Of a stretch of DNA of 64,000 bases, positions 1-11,184 are shown in pieces. Location of the stretch: assembly GCA_034770075.1 (NCBI GenBank), contig CM068383.1:43481222-43545221 (forward strand), given 5' to 3'. How positions within the stretch are numbered: position 1 is the first letter of the stretch; every line of letters starts with the position of its first letter. The notes beneath the pieces were generated by a model. That model saw only the letters and a list, made by a program, of their open reading frames with translations, ran no database searches and was not told the DNA's origin. The position numbers were made by a program, and so were the translations under genes. The DNA comes from Aralia elata. Its lineage: Eukaryota > Streptophyta > Magnoliopsida > Apiales > Araliaceae.

Positions 1-672
1 TGTTCTTGTCGAATCCATCCAATTCAATCCCAATTTATTCTAACATGATTTCTAAATGCATTCTTATGAATTTAAACCATCAGAAACAAAGTTTCTAAAC
101 CAATTCACATAATCTTAATCAAACCCAAGTATTGAATTCATAAATTCTAAGTTTTTGAAAAAAACTTTACATTGTAAATCAAAATCTTCAATTCTTCCTT
201 TTCAAAATATAAACACGAATTTGGTTGATTCAATATCAATTATAGATGATATCTAACAGGTATAAACATCCACAAACACATAAACCCAATTTCTCAACAA
301 TTTGACCCTAGAAATTCAATTACAAAGAACTTAGATGAAAACCAAAGGCCTCAACTGTTATAGAATATAAAGAGTCTAGGCCACGTTTGGCAAAACCAAT
401 TTAAAACTCCATTCTAATTTATTTTCATTATATACCTCTTACTATATGATACATTGTCACACTTTAATTTAATTACACGTATTAAATTAGAACATTACTA
501 TTCCATTAGCATAATAAAAATACGCACTGATTATAAAATCATTTAGTTTAACCAATATTATTCCATAACAAATTCCATCAAATACTATTCGATAAGTATT
601 TTAATTTATGAAAATCACAATCGTACTACATTAACACATTGCATTTACATGTAACACATTGCTTTCTCATTC

Positions 673-727
<55 letters not shown>

Positions 728-1095
728 TAATTTAAGTGAATTACTCTCATTACTAATGAAATTTAATTCATAAAAATATCATTGCCAACAAAACATAATA
801 ATCAAAGTATATTATTTCAAAATATAATTTTCAACCTAATTAAATTAACAACAATATTTAGTAAATTTTCTTTTTCGTAATAAGTTCATTTACTTACTTC
901 AATAGTTTAATTAACTATTGAACTTCATTTTCATTTCTCAGTATATATAAATATATGTTTCTAAAGTATGTTCACACCAAATCACATAACCAAAATACAT
1001 CGCACATCAATATAAACTCAACCCCACACATAACAAGAATTTATTTATTTATTAAATTCTCATTTTAATAGTTTCTGAAAATCCGGGTTGTCACA
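1..1095 (-). repeat. Element A 3' LTR (partial)
   Basis: Collinear with 5914-7193 and ends in CCGGGTTGTCACA. It is truncated on the left by the window edge. Compared with the right LTR it lacks 201 bp (the counterpart of 6251-6451), exactly the purine-rich leader and donor-like site; both breakpoints carry the dinucleotide AT, suggesting a microhomology deletion. A (TA)n tract at about 678-725 is longer than its partner at 6790-6823. Confidence 0.88.
678..725. repeat. (TA)n microsatellite in LTR A
   Basis: About 23 TA units within the U3-like AT-rich part of the LTR. The homologous tract in the other LTR of the same element (6790-6823) is shorter, so it has changed length since insertion. 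Confidence 0.9.
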
Positions 1096-1131
1096 TCCTT
1101 CCCCCCTTATAAGGGTTCTGTCCTCGGAATC
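1096..1131 (-). promoter_or_regulatory. Polypurine tract and adjacent hairpin of element A
   Basis: On the minus strand a purine run (TAAGGGGGGAAGGA) ends directly at the LTR start TGTGACAACC, the position where plus-strand DNA priming occurs in LTR elements. Just upstream (1114-1131) is the imperfect stem-loop GATTCCG-AGGA-CAGAACC, the A version of a hairpin that recurs next to every PPT in the window. Confidence 0.8.
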
Positions 1132-1433
1132 ACCGAAACCCTCCTTACTCAGTTTTCGATAAATCTCCTTCAAAATTTTATCGTTGAATATCTTCAACGC
1201 ATTACCTTAATATAAGCTTTATAATTTCTACACCACCCATTCTCTCAATAAATTCTTGTAGGTTCTATTTCATAATCTCAGTTTTATTACAAAATAACCG
1301 TAATCGCATTTAACACATACCATAACACATTCTTACATAAATAGTTATCCTTATTTAAGAATAATCATACAATATTATCACATAAATCATTTAAGGCTAT
1401 ACTTCTAGCCATACAAATATTCGGGGTGTCACA
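1132..1433 (-). repeat. LTR-start fragment of a second family (B)
   Basis: On the minus strand this begins TGTGACACCCCGAATATTTG at 1433, directly after a second PPT and hairpin (1434-1469). It looks like the first ~300 bp of another LTR fused to the PPT region of element A. The inner boundary cannot be placed from sequence alone. No coding capacity is seen. Confidence 0.5.
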
Positions 1434-1470
1434 TTCACCCCTACTTCTAAGAATTTCGTCCTCGAAATTA
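1434..1470 (-). promoter_or_regulatory. Second polypurine tract and perfect hairpin (family B)
   Basis: On the minus strand AATTTCG-AGGA-CGAAATT (1452-1469), a perfect 7-bp stem with an AGGA loop, is followed by a purine-rich run and then the LTR-like start TGTGACACCCCG at 1433. It is the same arrangement as in elements A, X and F. Confidence 0.65.
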
Positions 1471-1763
1471 AGGCATAGCCATCTCGATTCATTCTACCCA
1501 TCAAAACTAGGTTTTCAAGTTAACCTAACCATCTTTTCTATAACAACTAATCATCATTTTCTTCCTTTGAGAATCTCACATCAATCATCACCTTCAAACA
1601 TCACTTCTTTTGAGTCTTCACAATTGTTCAATATTTGTGAAGCAGTATAAATAACGAGGAAAGAAAATGTTGCCATCATGCTGAGGGGTCATAAAGACTT
1701 TGAACAGTTTTGAAAACATCAAAATATCCGTCAATCACAAAGACTGAAAAACATTCTCCGCAA

Positions 1764-1905
1764 GTACTTTAGATGATCAACCTATCGTACCCTATGTCGT
1801 GCACAACATTTAAATTTTTGACGCATAAGCGTAAATTGGGACTATATGCCCGGCATCTGTTGTTCATCCTCAGTCTTAACATCGGAGTCCACACCAAGAA
1901 ACCAA
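1764..1905 (-). repeat. Copy of the conserved LTR block
   Basis: Reads GATCAACCTATCGTACCCTATG, a GTGCACAACAT word, CGCATAAGCGTAAAT, then TGTTCATC, AACATCGGAGTCC and CACACCAA in the same order and spacing as LTRs F1, F2, G1, G2 and K1. It is the most diverged copy and lies outside a complete LTR, so part of this interior is derived from an old LTR. Confidence 0.55.
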
Positions 1906-2991
1906 ATTTGGATTGGAAGTTTTTTTTTTATTCATCATCTCTCATCAAAGGTGTCTAGCCGAAACAAATAGCATAGACTTTCTTCAATAATTCGGACATC
2001 AATTAAAACATTTAGCCAACTCAACTGGCACACTTTTCATAATTTAAAGAAAACTAAAAAAAATCATTTTATGATTTTGTCATTCTACATCATACCATAG
2101 TGGGTTGACGATCCTTAGATCACATCTAACACTGGGTTAATCTGCATTGATGACTCCATCATCCGTCATTCTACACCAGGTTCCATGATGCATTGATAAC
2201 TATTTAAAAATAGATTTTGATATTTTAAATCATTTTTGTCTAAGCCGAAACGAATGGCTTTGACATATGAATAAACAGAACTTACCCCAATAATATGGGT
2301 TCCTTAGCTCACCATAACAAATGAGTTCAAGAATACTTCAAGAACTCATCATCATACCATGGGCCCAAAACGAGCTCACCATCGTAATCACTATGGGCCT
2401 AAGAACTTCCATAGATTTTGATGTTAAAATCAATTTTTGTCTAGTTGAGACAAATAGCATAGACATATCAACAACAGGACTTAAAAAGTTTAACAGTTCA
2501 ACAATTGAACAAGTCTTTTCAAAGGCACACATAAGTGCGAATACAAGCACGATTTTAGAATCTAGCATAGCTAAAAGATTTAAAATACCTATACCTCCAC
2601 CATCATCTTCAATTTCTCCAATGATTCATTGCTTATTAATTCTATCTATTTCTATCATCCTTAAAGCTTACTATACTAAAAAAAATCCTTAATTCTTCAT
2701 CCACAACCTTTCTATATTCCAGTACAGTTCATCAAACTTACCACATGTTATAAGTTCAGGAACTTACCACAATCATATGGGTCTAGGAACTTATCCTAGT
2801 CAGACCAAAATCGTCCATTCGCTGAGGGGTTCCATCATACGATTATGAGTCATGAACTTACCATACGTATGAGTTTAAAGAACTCGCACTGAATCCTAAT
2901 ATTTTCTAACTATCAAATATAAATATGAGAAAAGAATCACCTTTTCGTCATACATATAGTGATAGCGCGATACTAACATTACAATGAATTG

Positions 2992-3233
2992 TCAATATAG
3001 GAGGCTAAGTGGTTGTCAAACCAAACACAATCCTCTGCCCATACAAGGAATTGGTCCACTCAGCCATGAATCAATATAGGAAGCTAAGCGGTTGTTACAC
3101 CAAGCACAAATTCCTCGCCCATACAAGGAATTGTTCAACTCAACCACTATATCGATATAGGAAGCTAAGTGGTTCTCAAAGCAAGCACAAATTCCCCGCC
3201 CATACAAGGAATTGTACAACTCAGCCACTAACA
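2992..3233. repeat. Three-copy tandem repeat, ~80-bp unit
   Basis: Three imperfect units begin near 2992, 3072 and 3152. Each carries ATATAGGAAGCTAAGTGG, then GCACAAATTCC, then CATACAAGGAATTG, and ends CAACTCAGCCA. Within each unit AATTCC(T/C) pairs with AGGAATT across a ~10-base loop. The units differ by scattered substitutions. Confidence 0.85.
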
Positions 3234-4300
3234 TGAGTCCTTCATTGAAATCCCACCTAATTTCATCTTGCTCTTAACTTACTCTTTGCTTGATACGAAT
3301 TCCCCGTATTACATCATCCATAACTTCTCGTGAGTTTACCTCGTACTATTTCATAGTACCATCTCTATATAGCATCATGCTATAACTATTCAATCATTAC
3401 AGATCATCTGTCATTTTACGATTTTAGCAGATCACTTCGTGATCTAATTCTATCATCGACTCTTCTTACGATTCTTTTTTATCTTATGATCGTATCATCC
3501 TACGATCTTCTTTATTCTTCTTTTTAATCACATTGTCTTATGATTAATGTTCTCAGGTGTTCCCTGTTCTTTTAGCTCTTCAGGTTCTTCTTTGAACCTA
3601 ATCATTTTATCATAATCTTGTCTCACATGAATTCTCTAAACTCTATTTGAGTTCATCCTTATCATTATACCATTCTCATCTTATAGATATCGTCTATTTA
3701 CTAACACCATCTTTATTACTGGAGTCATGTAACTCCCGGTTCTCTTCTTCCATAACTCTTCAAGATTCTTCTTTGAATCTTCTTGTTTATAAATCAAAAC
3801 TTCCTTTAAGAATCTCTAACTTCATTCCTATTATTCAATATTTTATTCGAGTTCACTTCACGTCATTCGCATCTTCTTCTTGCAACGTTTCTAGGACTTA
3901 ACTCATCTTAGATATCCATATATGTGATAAGAATCACCTCTTCATCATACGTATCCATAATTCTATACTCAGTACACATCGAGTCTCTAACAGTGTTCAG
4001 TATAGCACCCGAGTGGTTTCCCACAAACAACCAACAAATTAGTTCCCGTCTCGTCTACACTGTTTCTCACAGTGAGTTAGATCGGTTGCTAGTTCGTATC
4101 AACCTCCGCTCTCTGAAGGAATTGTTTAGCCCAGATACCATACATCAACCATTAAAGAATACGATTGTACCATAATTATACTTAACTTCTTATTCTCGTA
4201 CTATATCGCTTACTCTATTCGAGTTCATTCCTCATCATCCCTATAGTCTTTTCTACGATTATAGCCTAAGGTACTCCTACCTAAGGTGTATAACCTATTA

Positions 4301-4312
4301 GCTCTGATACCA
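4301..4312 (-). promoter_or_regulatory. Primer-binding site of element A (initiator tRNA-Met)
   Basis: Minus-strand TGGTATCAGAGC, complementary to the 3' end of plant initiator tRNA-Met, lies two bases after the LTR end. It is intact and is followed on the minus strand by TAATAGGTTATA. Confidence 0.92.
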
Positions 4313-4314
4313 AC

Positions 4315-6786
4315 TGTAACGACCCCAAAATTCATACAATCCAACTTTCCACATCGGTCATTAGCAATACAACCTCATTCTGACTTTACAACATTATTCA
4401 ATGTTAAACTTATTAAAATGCGGAATAATTTTAAACTTTTATGTTTTCTTTCTTTGCTTTTCCCTGAATCATAACCTTTAATCATTTACATATTTTAGAA
4501 TCATATTTACTTTATGATTCACTTCATCAAAGTTATAATAAAATAAAACTTACTTCTAAGTTCAATACCCTTTATACATCGGATAAAATTAAATTTACAA
4601 CTCAATACAAATTTAACAACTTTACATCTGTTACACTTAATACATTATCCAAAACCTTAATCATGGTTCAAAAACATTAATTTAAGCTACAACACTTAAT
4701 CTGCATGCATTACATCTGATTCATGCCATTCAAGCAGCACATAACTTTACCTTGTATCTTTAACCTGCAAAAATGGTTATTTGCAAGAATGAGCGCGACA
4801 GCTCAGCAAAATCTAACAGTTTGCATGCATCACATAGCACATAGTTAACATGCTCAGCTTATACAAACATAAACTTTATAATTCTAAACTATCATACATA
4901 CCGCATCTCACTTGTCAAAGTATAAAGATTGAGTTCCTTACTCAATCAGCATAGTCATATATTGACTTTCGCAATTCATGTTACAACATAGACAATTCAA
5001 CATGCTCTTTGCAGTATAGATTTTAATAAATCAAACATCAAATTCATATAGAAAATAGGAACTGAAAGACTTTCCTTGCGAGTTGATTATAACTACCGCT
5101 ACCTGCGCTTCACGAATCCTACATAGCGTATGACGACGCATACCAAACATCAGTTATACATTCAAGATATATAATTAGTCATACCATTAAAGTAACTACA
5201 ATCTACATTCTCCCTAAGCTTGTCTTATCCGTTCTCATTTGAAACTTATAAATCTTGCTTCGTTTGGCATATTAAACCTGATCATAGATACATTCTATAC
5301 TTAGTCTGACATAAGTCATGTAATTACATTTACATTCTAGCTTGCTTTTATTATTTAGAAATTTCTTATTCACTTTTCGCTTGACATAGTCATTCTATAC
5401 TTGGACATGCTAGACACCATACTTGACACGTATTCTTGCTTATAGAACTTTAATAAACATGTCCCTAAGCTTGGTTTAACAAACAAAACTTCTTGGAAAT
5501 TCTGCAGCACGGCGCGGCCGCGCTGCATTTTGGTCTAGGAGTGGCGCGGCCGCGCTACTCCCTTTTCAGCCCAGAATTGAGTTATTTCAACTCCATTCAA
5601 CCCATTGTTATGCTAGGGTCTTCAGACAACTATCATAGCACACAAAATCCTCATTGACAATTACTTCTGAAATCCATTTTATTTTTATTTTGAAAATTCG
5701 TATGAAATCATGCTCATGCAATTCATTACTTGCATAGCTCATTAGGCCATGACTTTAGATTCACTTTTATGCTTAAATGATTCTAGTACACCTACCCACA
5801 ATATTAAATGAATAAGAAATCACATTTCACTTCTGAGGACCAGCGCGGCCGCGCTGGTTTTGACCTGTGAAGTGGCGCGGCCGCGCCACTTCGAATTCAA
5901 CCCAGAATGAACTCTGTTCTTGTCGAATCCATCCAATTCAATCCCAATTTATTCTAACATGATTTCTAAATGCATTCTTATGAATTTAAACCATCAGAAA
6001 CAAAGTTTCTAAACCAATTCACATAATCTTAATAAAACCCAAGTATTGAATTCAAAAATTCTATGTTTTTGAAAAAAACTTTACATTGTAAACCAAAATC
6101 TTCAATTCTTCCTTTTCAAAATATAAACACGAATTTGGTTGATTCAATATCAATTATAGATGATATCTAACAGGTATAAACATCCAAAAACACATAAACC
6201 CAATTTCTCAACAATTTGACCCTAGAAATTCAATTACAAAGAACTTAGATAACAAAACTAAAACTAGAAATCTAGGGTTTTACCTTTAATTAGGTAGATG
6301 ATAAGGAGAGCTTGACTAGTCACCTTCTTCCTCTTGATTTCATAGAGAATCTCTCCAATTTCACAGAGAATTTCTTCTCTCTGTTTCTCAACTTCTTCCC
6401 TCTTCTCAGCTTAATGGAAGTTACATATACTCTAATGTGGCTTTCAGTTATGAAAACCAAAGGCCTCAACTGTTATAGAATATAAAGAGTCTAGGCCACG
6501 TTTGGCAAAACGAATTTAAAACTCCATTCTAATTTATTTTCATAATATACCTCTTACTATATGATACATTGTCACACTTTAATTTAATTACACGTATTAA
6601 ATTAGAGCATTACCATTCCATTAGCGTAATAAAAATATGCACTGATTATAAAATCATTTAATTTAACCAATATTATTCCATAACAAATTCCATCAAATAC
6701 TATTCGATAAGTATTTTATTTACGAAAATTACAATCGTACTACATTAACACATTGCATTTACATGTAACACATTGCTTTCTCATTC

Positions 6787-6825
<39 letters not shown>

Positions 6826-7193
6826 TAATTTAAGTGAATTACTCTCATTATTAATGAAATTTAATTCATAAAAATATCATTGTCAACAAAACATAATAAT
6901 CAAATTATATTATTTCAAAATATAATTTTCAACCTAATTAAATTAACAACAATATTTAGTAAATTTTCTTTTTCGTAACAATTTCATTTACTTACTTCAA
7001 TAGTTTAATTAACTATTGAACTTCATTTTCATTTCTCAATATATATAAATATATGTTTCTAAAGTATGTTCACACCAAATCACATAACCAAAATACATCG
7101 CACATCAATATAAACTCAACCCGACACATAACAAGAATTTTTTTATTTATTAAATTCTCATTTTAATAGCTTCTGAAAATCCGGGTTGTCACA
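4315..7193 (-). repeat. Element A 5' LTR
   Basis: A complete 2,879-bp LTR. In sense (minus) order: TGTGACAACCCGG start; (TA)n tract; purine-rich leader (6451-6280) ending at donor-like AAAG/GTAAAA (about 6277); two pairs of GCGCGGCCGCGC palindromes (5839-5891 and 5505-5558); a hairpin at 4926-4946; acceptor-like CATTTTTGCAG (about 4769); GTTACA end beside the PBS. The homologous solo LTR H1 carries a different palindrome type. Confidence 0.9.
5505..5891. repeat. GCGCGGCCGCGC palindrome cluster (LTR A)
   Basis: Four NotI-containing palindromes in two pairs: about 5509-5525 and 5541-5557, then 5839-5858 (a perfect 20-bp palindrome) and 5870-5891 (a perfect 22-bp palindrome). They are GC-rich islands in otherwise AT-rich DNA. 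Each pair is flanked by matching text ending in CCCAGAAT, so the pair itself was probably duplicated. Confidence 0.92.
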
Positions 7194-7548
7194 AAACTAG
7201 TTGCTCACCGCTGCTATATCATGAACCTTATTGCAGTTAAGCCCGAGACCCCAGGCAAAGGCAAGGGCAAGGAGAAGATGAAGTATTAGACTTTTAGTGA
7301 CTGTACTTTGTTTTAGGCGTAGTTAATTAACTGTTATTGTTATTTGAACCCTAAGTACTGTACTAGGGTATGTTTGTATTCCTGTATTAAGGTTTTCGTA
7401 TCTTAGGACTAGTAACACCTTTCGAATGAACGACATATATTTATTTTATTCCGCATTTAGTTATTGTATGTTGTTTAGAGGTGAATGTTTGTATTGGATC
7501 GTGATGACCGAATCCGTGTGTTTGAGACCCGAATTTGGGGGCGTCACA
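7194..7548 (+). repeat. Element X 5' LTR, 3' end only
   Basis: The last 355 bp of a plus-oriented long LTR ending GAATTTGGGGGCGTCACA. It contains the acceptor-like TTATTGCAG followed by a frame rich in GKGKGK and stopping at TAG (about 7289), then the TTTATTCCGCATTT word seen in all LTRs of this superfamily. Removing solo LTR J puts this end two bases from the PBS of X. The upstream part is displaced beyond the left edge by element A. Confidence 0.75.
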
Positions 7549-9347
7549 TGTAACGCCCCCGAAAATCGGGTCTTACCTTGAACCCGATTCCAGCGCGTCA
7601 CGGTATAACCCATGCAATATAGGCTTACTACAAATATGTAATTACAATAATATTACAACATATTCTCATCTAATCCCAAGCACGAAGACCTTAAATAATA
7701 CACTTATGATCAAGGTTGAATAAATACCATGATCATTTACAAAATCTCCTATGTGAACGCAAGGTTCAGTTTCTGACTTTATTCAATATCCTTGAATATA
7801 TACAATGTTATTCAACAAATATACATTCGTTAAAAAACAATGTCCTTTGTACATCATTGTCATCCTTCTAGTTTACTATAACAAGTAACTAACATAATCA
7901 CATCATAAATACTATAATGGATAACCTTCGTTTCTAACTCAAGGTTTACATAGACAAATTCTAGTACATCATATATCGTCATCATAGCTAAATAATTACA
8001 ATAAAGGAACATTTAGCAACCTTCCTGTATCCATGCGCCTATAATCCTTATCATCACGATGTTAAGATAATTGCATTGCATCGTAAATCTGCAAAAGTTT
8101 TATTTTGCAAGAATGAGCACGACGCCTCAACAAGAACTAACAGTTTTCACATTTCATGCTTCACGTAACATATAAGTTTGCATTTTATCCATGCATCATG
8201 ATTCTCATACTATGCATCTTACTCATGCATTATAAATTTTATGCAATTCATCAATATATATGCATCATGCATCTCATAGCATACCTCATGTATCTCACAT
8301 TGTATATTCACAATACTTCAAGTTCCACATAGAACAATATAGTCACATAATTTCACATTGTGCACACTTTAATCATGCTCGCATATAATCCACATAATAG
8401 TGAAAGATTTAGTAATCAAGTCATGTACATCAATATATTTAAACAAGTCAACAAGTTACTGAAAGAACTTGCCTTAAGCATTCCTTGCCAAATTATGATG
8501 GCTCGTCCTTCAAATATCCTACACAATTTATTTAATAATAAAATACCAATTAGCCACTAAAAAGGCTTCATATAAAGGTTTACAATATAACAACTCTTAT
8601 CTCATATTGTTCGCGCATTATGGACAATCGCGATTAACTCTAAAATATTTCTCGGCGTCGCGTCGTTTGAAAACGTTACGACCCTCATTATCTTGAATCC
8701 TTATTGGTTATATAATAATCCCACTCTATATCTTATAATGTTCGTTTCATTTGAATCGAAACACTATTTAAGTTCATTAACACTTTACACGGTGTTTCGA
8801 CGTTATACGTCACACACCTAAGTCGCCTCTTTTCGACACGTTTATCATGCTCATACATTGGGTTATAACACTCTATCATGTTTCATTATAATAAACAAGA
8901 TTATACACACTAGTTACGCGCATTACGACGCTTGCACGTCTGTACGCCAAACTTGATTATTCAAACGCCTAGGCGACACGCATTTGCGTACGCCTAACAT
9001 GCCCATTCAATTTATCTAATACTCATTGGTTAAATTCTAAGTATCATTATAATTCATAAAATTCATGTTTTAGAACTTAGAACGTCATTTTACATTGTCG
9101 GGAGCATTACATGTGCTTACGTGCATGCCCGAGACCCTCCGATTGCCCCTCAAAACACATCAGTCATACAAATGGTCAATTTGGGCCATGCTACAGACCT
9201 CAAATCGAAAAACTTAAAGAACGAAAGTTGTAGGTCTACTCGTTATCTTTCCGAATCATCTTGAATCACCTCAATCCGAGTTCGTATGACAAAGTTATGT
9301 CCATTTTAGTAAAGGACGTCAAAGCTGATTTTGGCCAAAAATTGACC

Positions 9348-9434
9348 TGGCGTAATTACGCCCAAAACATGCCTTTGGGCGGCGTCATTATGCCCAATTC
9401 CAGCAGCTCCGGCATAAAGCCAGCGTCATTACGC
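9348..9434. repeat. GGCGTAATTACGCC palindrome cluster (LTR J)
   Basis: A perfect 14-bp palindrome at 9348-9361 (GGCGTAATTACGCC), then GGGCGGCGTCATTATGCCC and GCGTCATTACGC (9423-9434). It holds the position in the LTR where other copies carry GCGCGGCCGCGC or CGCCGGGGCG motifs. Confidence 0.7.
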
Positions 9435-11184
9435 TCGAACTTAGTTTCCTGCTCTGTTTTTCGTGTTCTAGACCTATCTTGCTTCCAACCATCATAACTC
9501 CTTCTATACACATTCAAATTGGTCTGTTCTGGACTCTATGGACTCCTAAGACATAGAGCTACAACATATCAAAAATTTAAAGCTATTCATTAACATTAAC
9601 ATGGCCAAATCTTAGGCCAAAATATCAACTCATGCTATATTTTTGTGTTCTTGGTGTTCTTGGTGTTCTTCACAAAAATCTTCACCAAATCTTTGTTTTA
9701 ACTCCTTTTTACTCTGTTCCAACTAGGTTAACTTCGTAACCCATGGAAGTACAATATCATAACAACAAATAAAATAAATAAATACGAAATCATAGCTACA
9801 AAGTCCTCTATATTGTCCAAATGTCCAAGTTCGTGTCCAAAGTTCATTGTTCTTCATGTTCTTCATCCTCCTTAAGCATAGGTACGGATTTATTGCGTTT
9901 TTGTTCCACTTTGATGTTATTAATGGCTTATATAACCTCTTAACAACATTTAAAAACATCCAACACAAACAAAAACAACAAGAATCGCATCAAAGATCAT
10001 CCATGAGCTAAAAAGCTCCAAAAACCTTCAAAACTCGAAAATCTTCATAAAATCAAATGAAATCAGTTTTGATTGATTGTTTACCTCTACAAATCTCTTC
10101 AAGAGGTTAATAAGGTTGCTAGGCGTGCTTGGCTTGAGTTCTCCTTGCTTGGATGTTCTTCTTCTTCCACCCGTGCCTTCTTCTTCTTCCTCCTTCCTTT
10201 TTCCGGCGGCCTTCTCCTTCTTTCTTCTTCCTCTTTGCTACAGATTTCTCTCTCTCTCTCTCTCTCTCTATCAGATGAAGCAATTAGGAATGGAATGGGA
10301 GGGAATGAATTATTTGGGAGAAGTGAAGAAATTTTGGGAGAAAAATGGGAGTGGCTCAAGGTGGCCAAATATTCAAACTTGCCAGCAACCTCCCTTCTCT
10401 CTCCTCATTTTCCTAGCATCTGATTGGTTGATGGGTTTTGGTTGGTTCCCACTTGGTGTAACAAGCCAAAATAAATACCCAAATACACAAAGATATATCC
10501 GAAAACTCCCACTTTTGTACCAAAACTGGTAAATAACTCTACCCAAAATTAAAATGGGTATTACAATAAATATTGGGATGGGTAAAAATAATTATTATGG
10601 AATTTGTCCAAATATTCGAAACACCTATATAATACATTTCGGATACGGATAAAATCACGTATCAGCTCAAATAAAATTTCCGACGCTTGGAAAAATTATT
10701 CGTGCTCATACACGTATTTATGAAATTTATTAAAATCGAAAAAGACACAAAAATATTATGGCATGAATAGTGCCTCGGGAAACGTGCCCCGTGAATAGTG
10801 ATTTTGCGATATTTCGCAAAAAAATCAATTATTCATTCTTACGATTCGATAACGCATAAAACTTCATACATTGACATCATCCAGGTTATAAAATAACCTT
10901 AAAACACGTCACATAAAAATAATATTTAATCCATTTAATAATATTAATAAACCTAAATTACAAGGGTATTCATGATTCGCGATCGCTGCTCTTCACGATT
11001 AACTCCCCATAATCATATATACATCAACGTACATATATCCCACCATATTCAGGTTAGCGTCTTTACAACAAATAACTCGTTCAATAACATTATCCGTCAA
11101 CTATTTATTTAATCTAATAAATAGTACTCTAGCGGTATTTCTCGAAACCACCAAATTAGCTTATACGAACGCTTTCATACATAC

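Larger units (their letters stand above)
1471..4300 (-). other. Non-coding interior of element A/B
   Basis: No gag, protease, RT or integrase motif is visible on either strand. Segment 1640-1960 resembles the conserved block of the K and F LTRs. From 1955 to 2470 a motif like GTCTAGCCGAAACAAATRGC recurs three times in degraded form (near 1955, 2236 and 2432). 2992-3233 is a tandem repeat. 3400-3560 is rich in ACGAT/GATCGT words. From the PBS leftward (4300 to about 3900) no start codon leads into a long frame. Confidence 0.6.
1..7193 (-). mobile_element. Element A: minus-strand LTR element with non-coding interior
   Basis: Two copies of one LTR (1-1095, cut by the window edge, and 4315-7193) flank a 3.2-kb interior. 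On the minus strand the LTR starts TGTGACAACCCGG and ends GGGGTCGTTACA. A PBS matching initiator tRNA-Met (4301-4312) lies two bases from the right LTR, and a polypurine tract (1096-1109) abuts the left LTR, which fixes the orientation. No gag or pol similarity is visible inside, only short ORFs without recognisable motifs, so this is a non-autonomous, LARD-like derivative, most likely of a Tekay-type gypsy element (inference). It sits inside the 5' LTR of element X. The left TSD is outside the window and the right flank is AAACT. Confidence 0.8.

Noticed and set aside
2321..2692. 123-codon frame in the interior of element A
   Set aside because: No known motif, low complexity of Ile/Ser/Thr, lies in degraded repeats, and is overlapped by an antisense frame.
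10073..10532. Frames of 116 and 151 codons with Leu/Ser-rich protein
   Set aside because: They fall in the (CT)n/purine-rich leader of LTR J read on the antisense strand; homologous leaders in other LTRs do not keep the frame.
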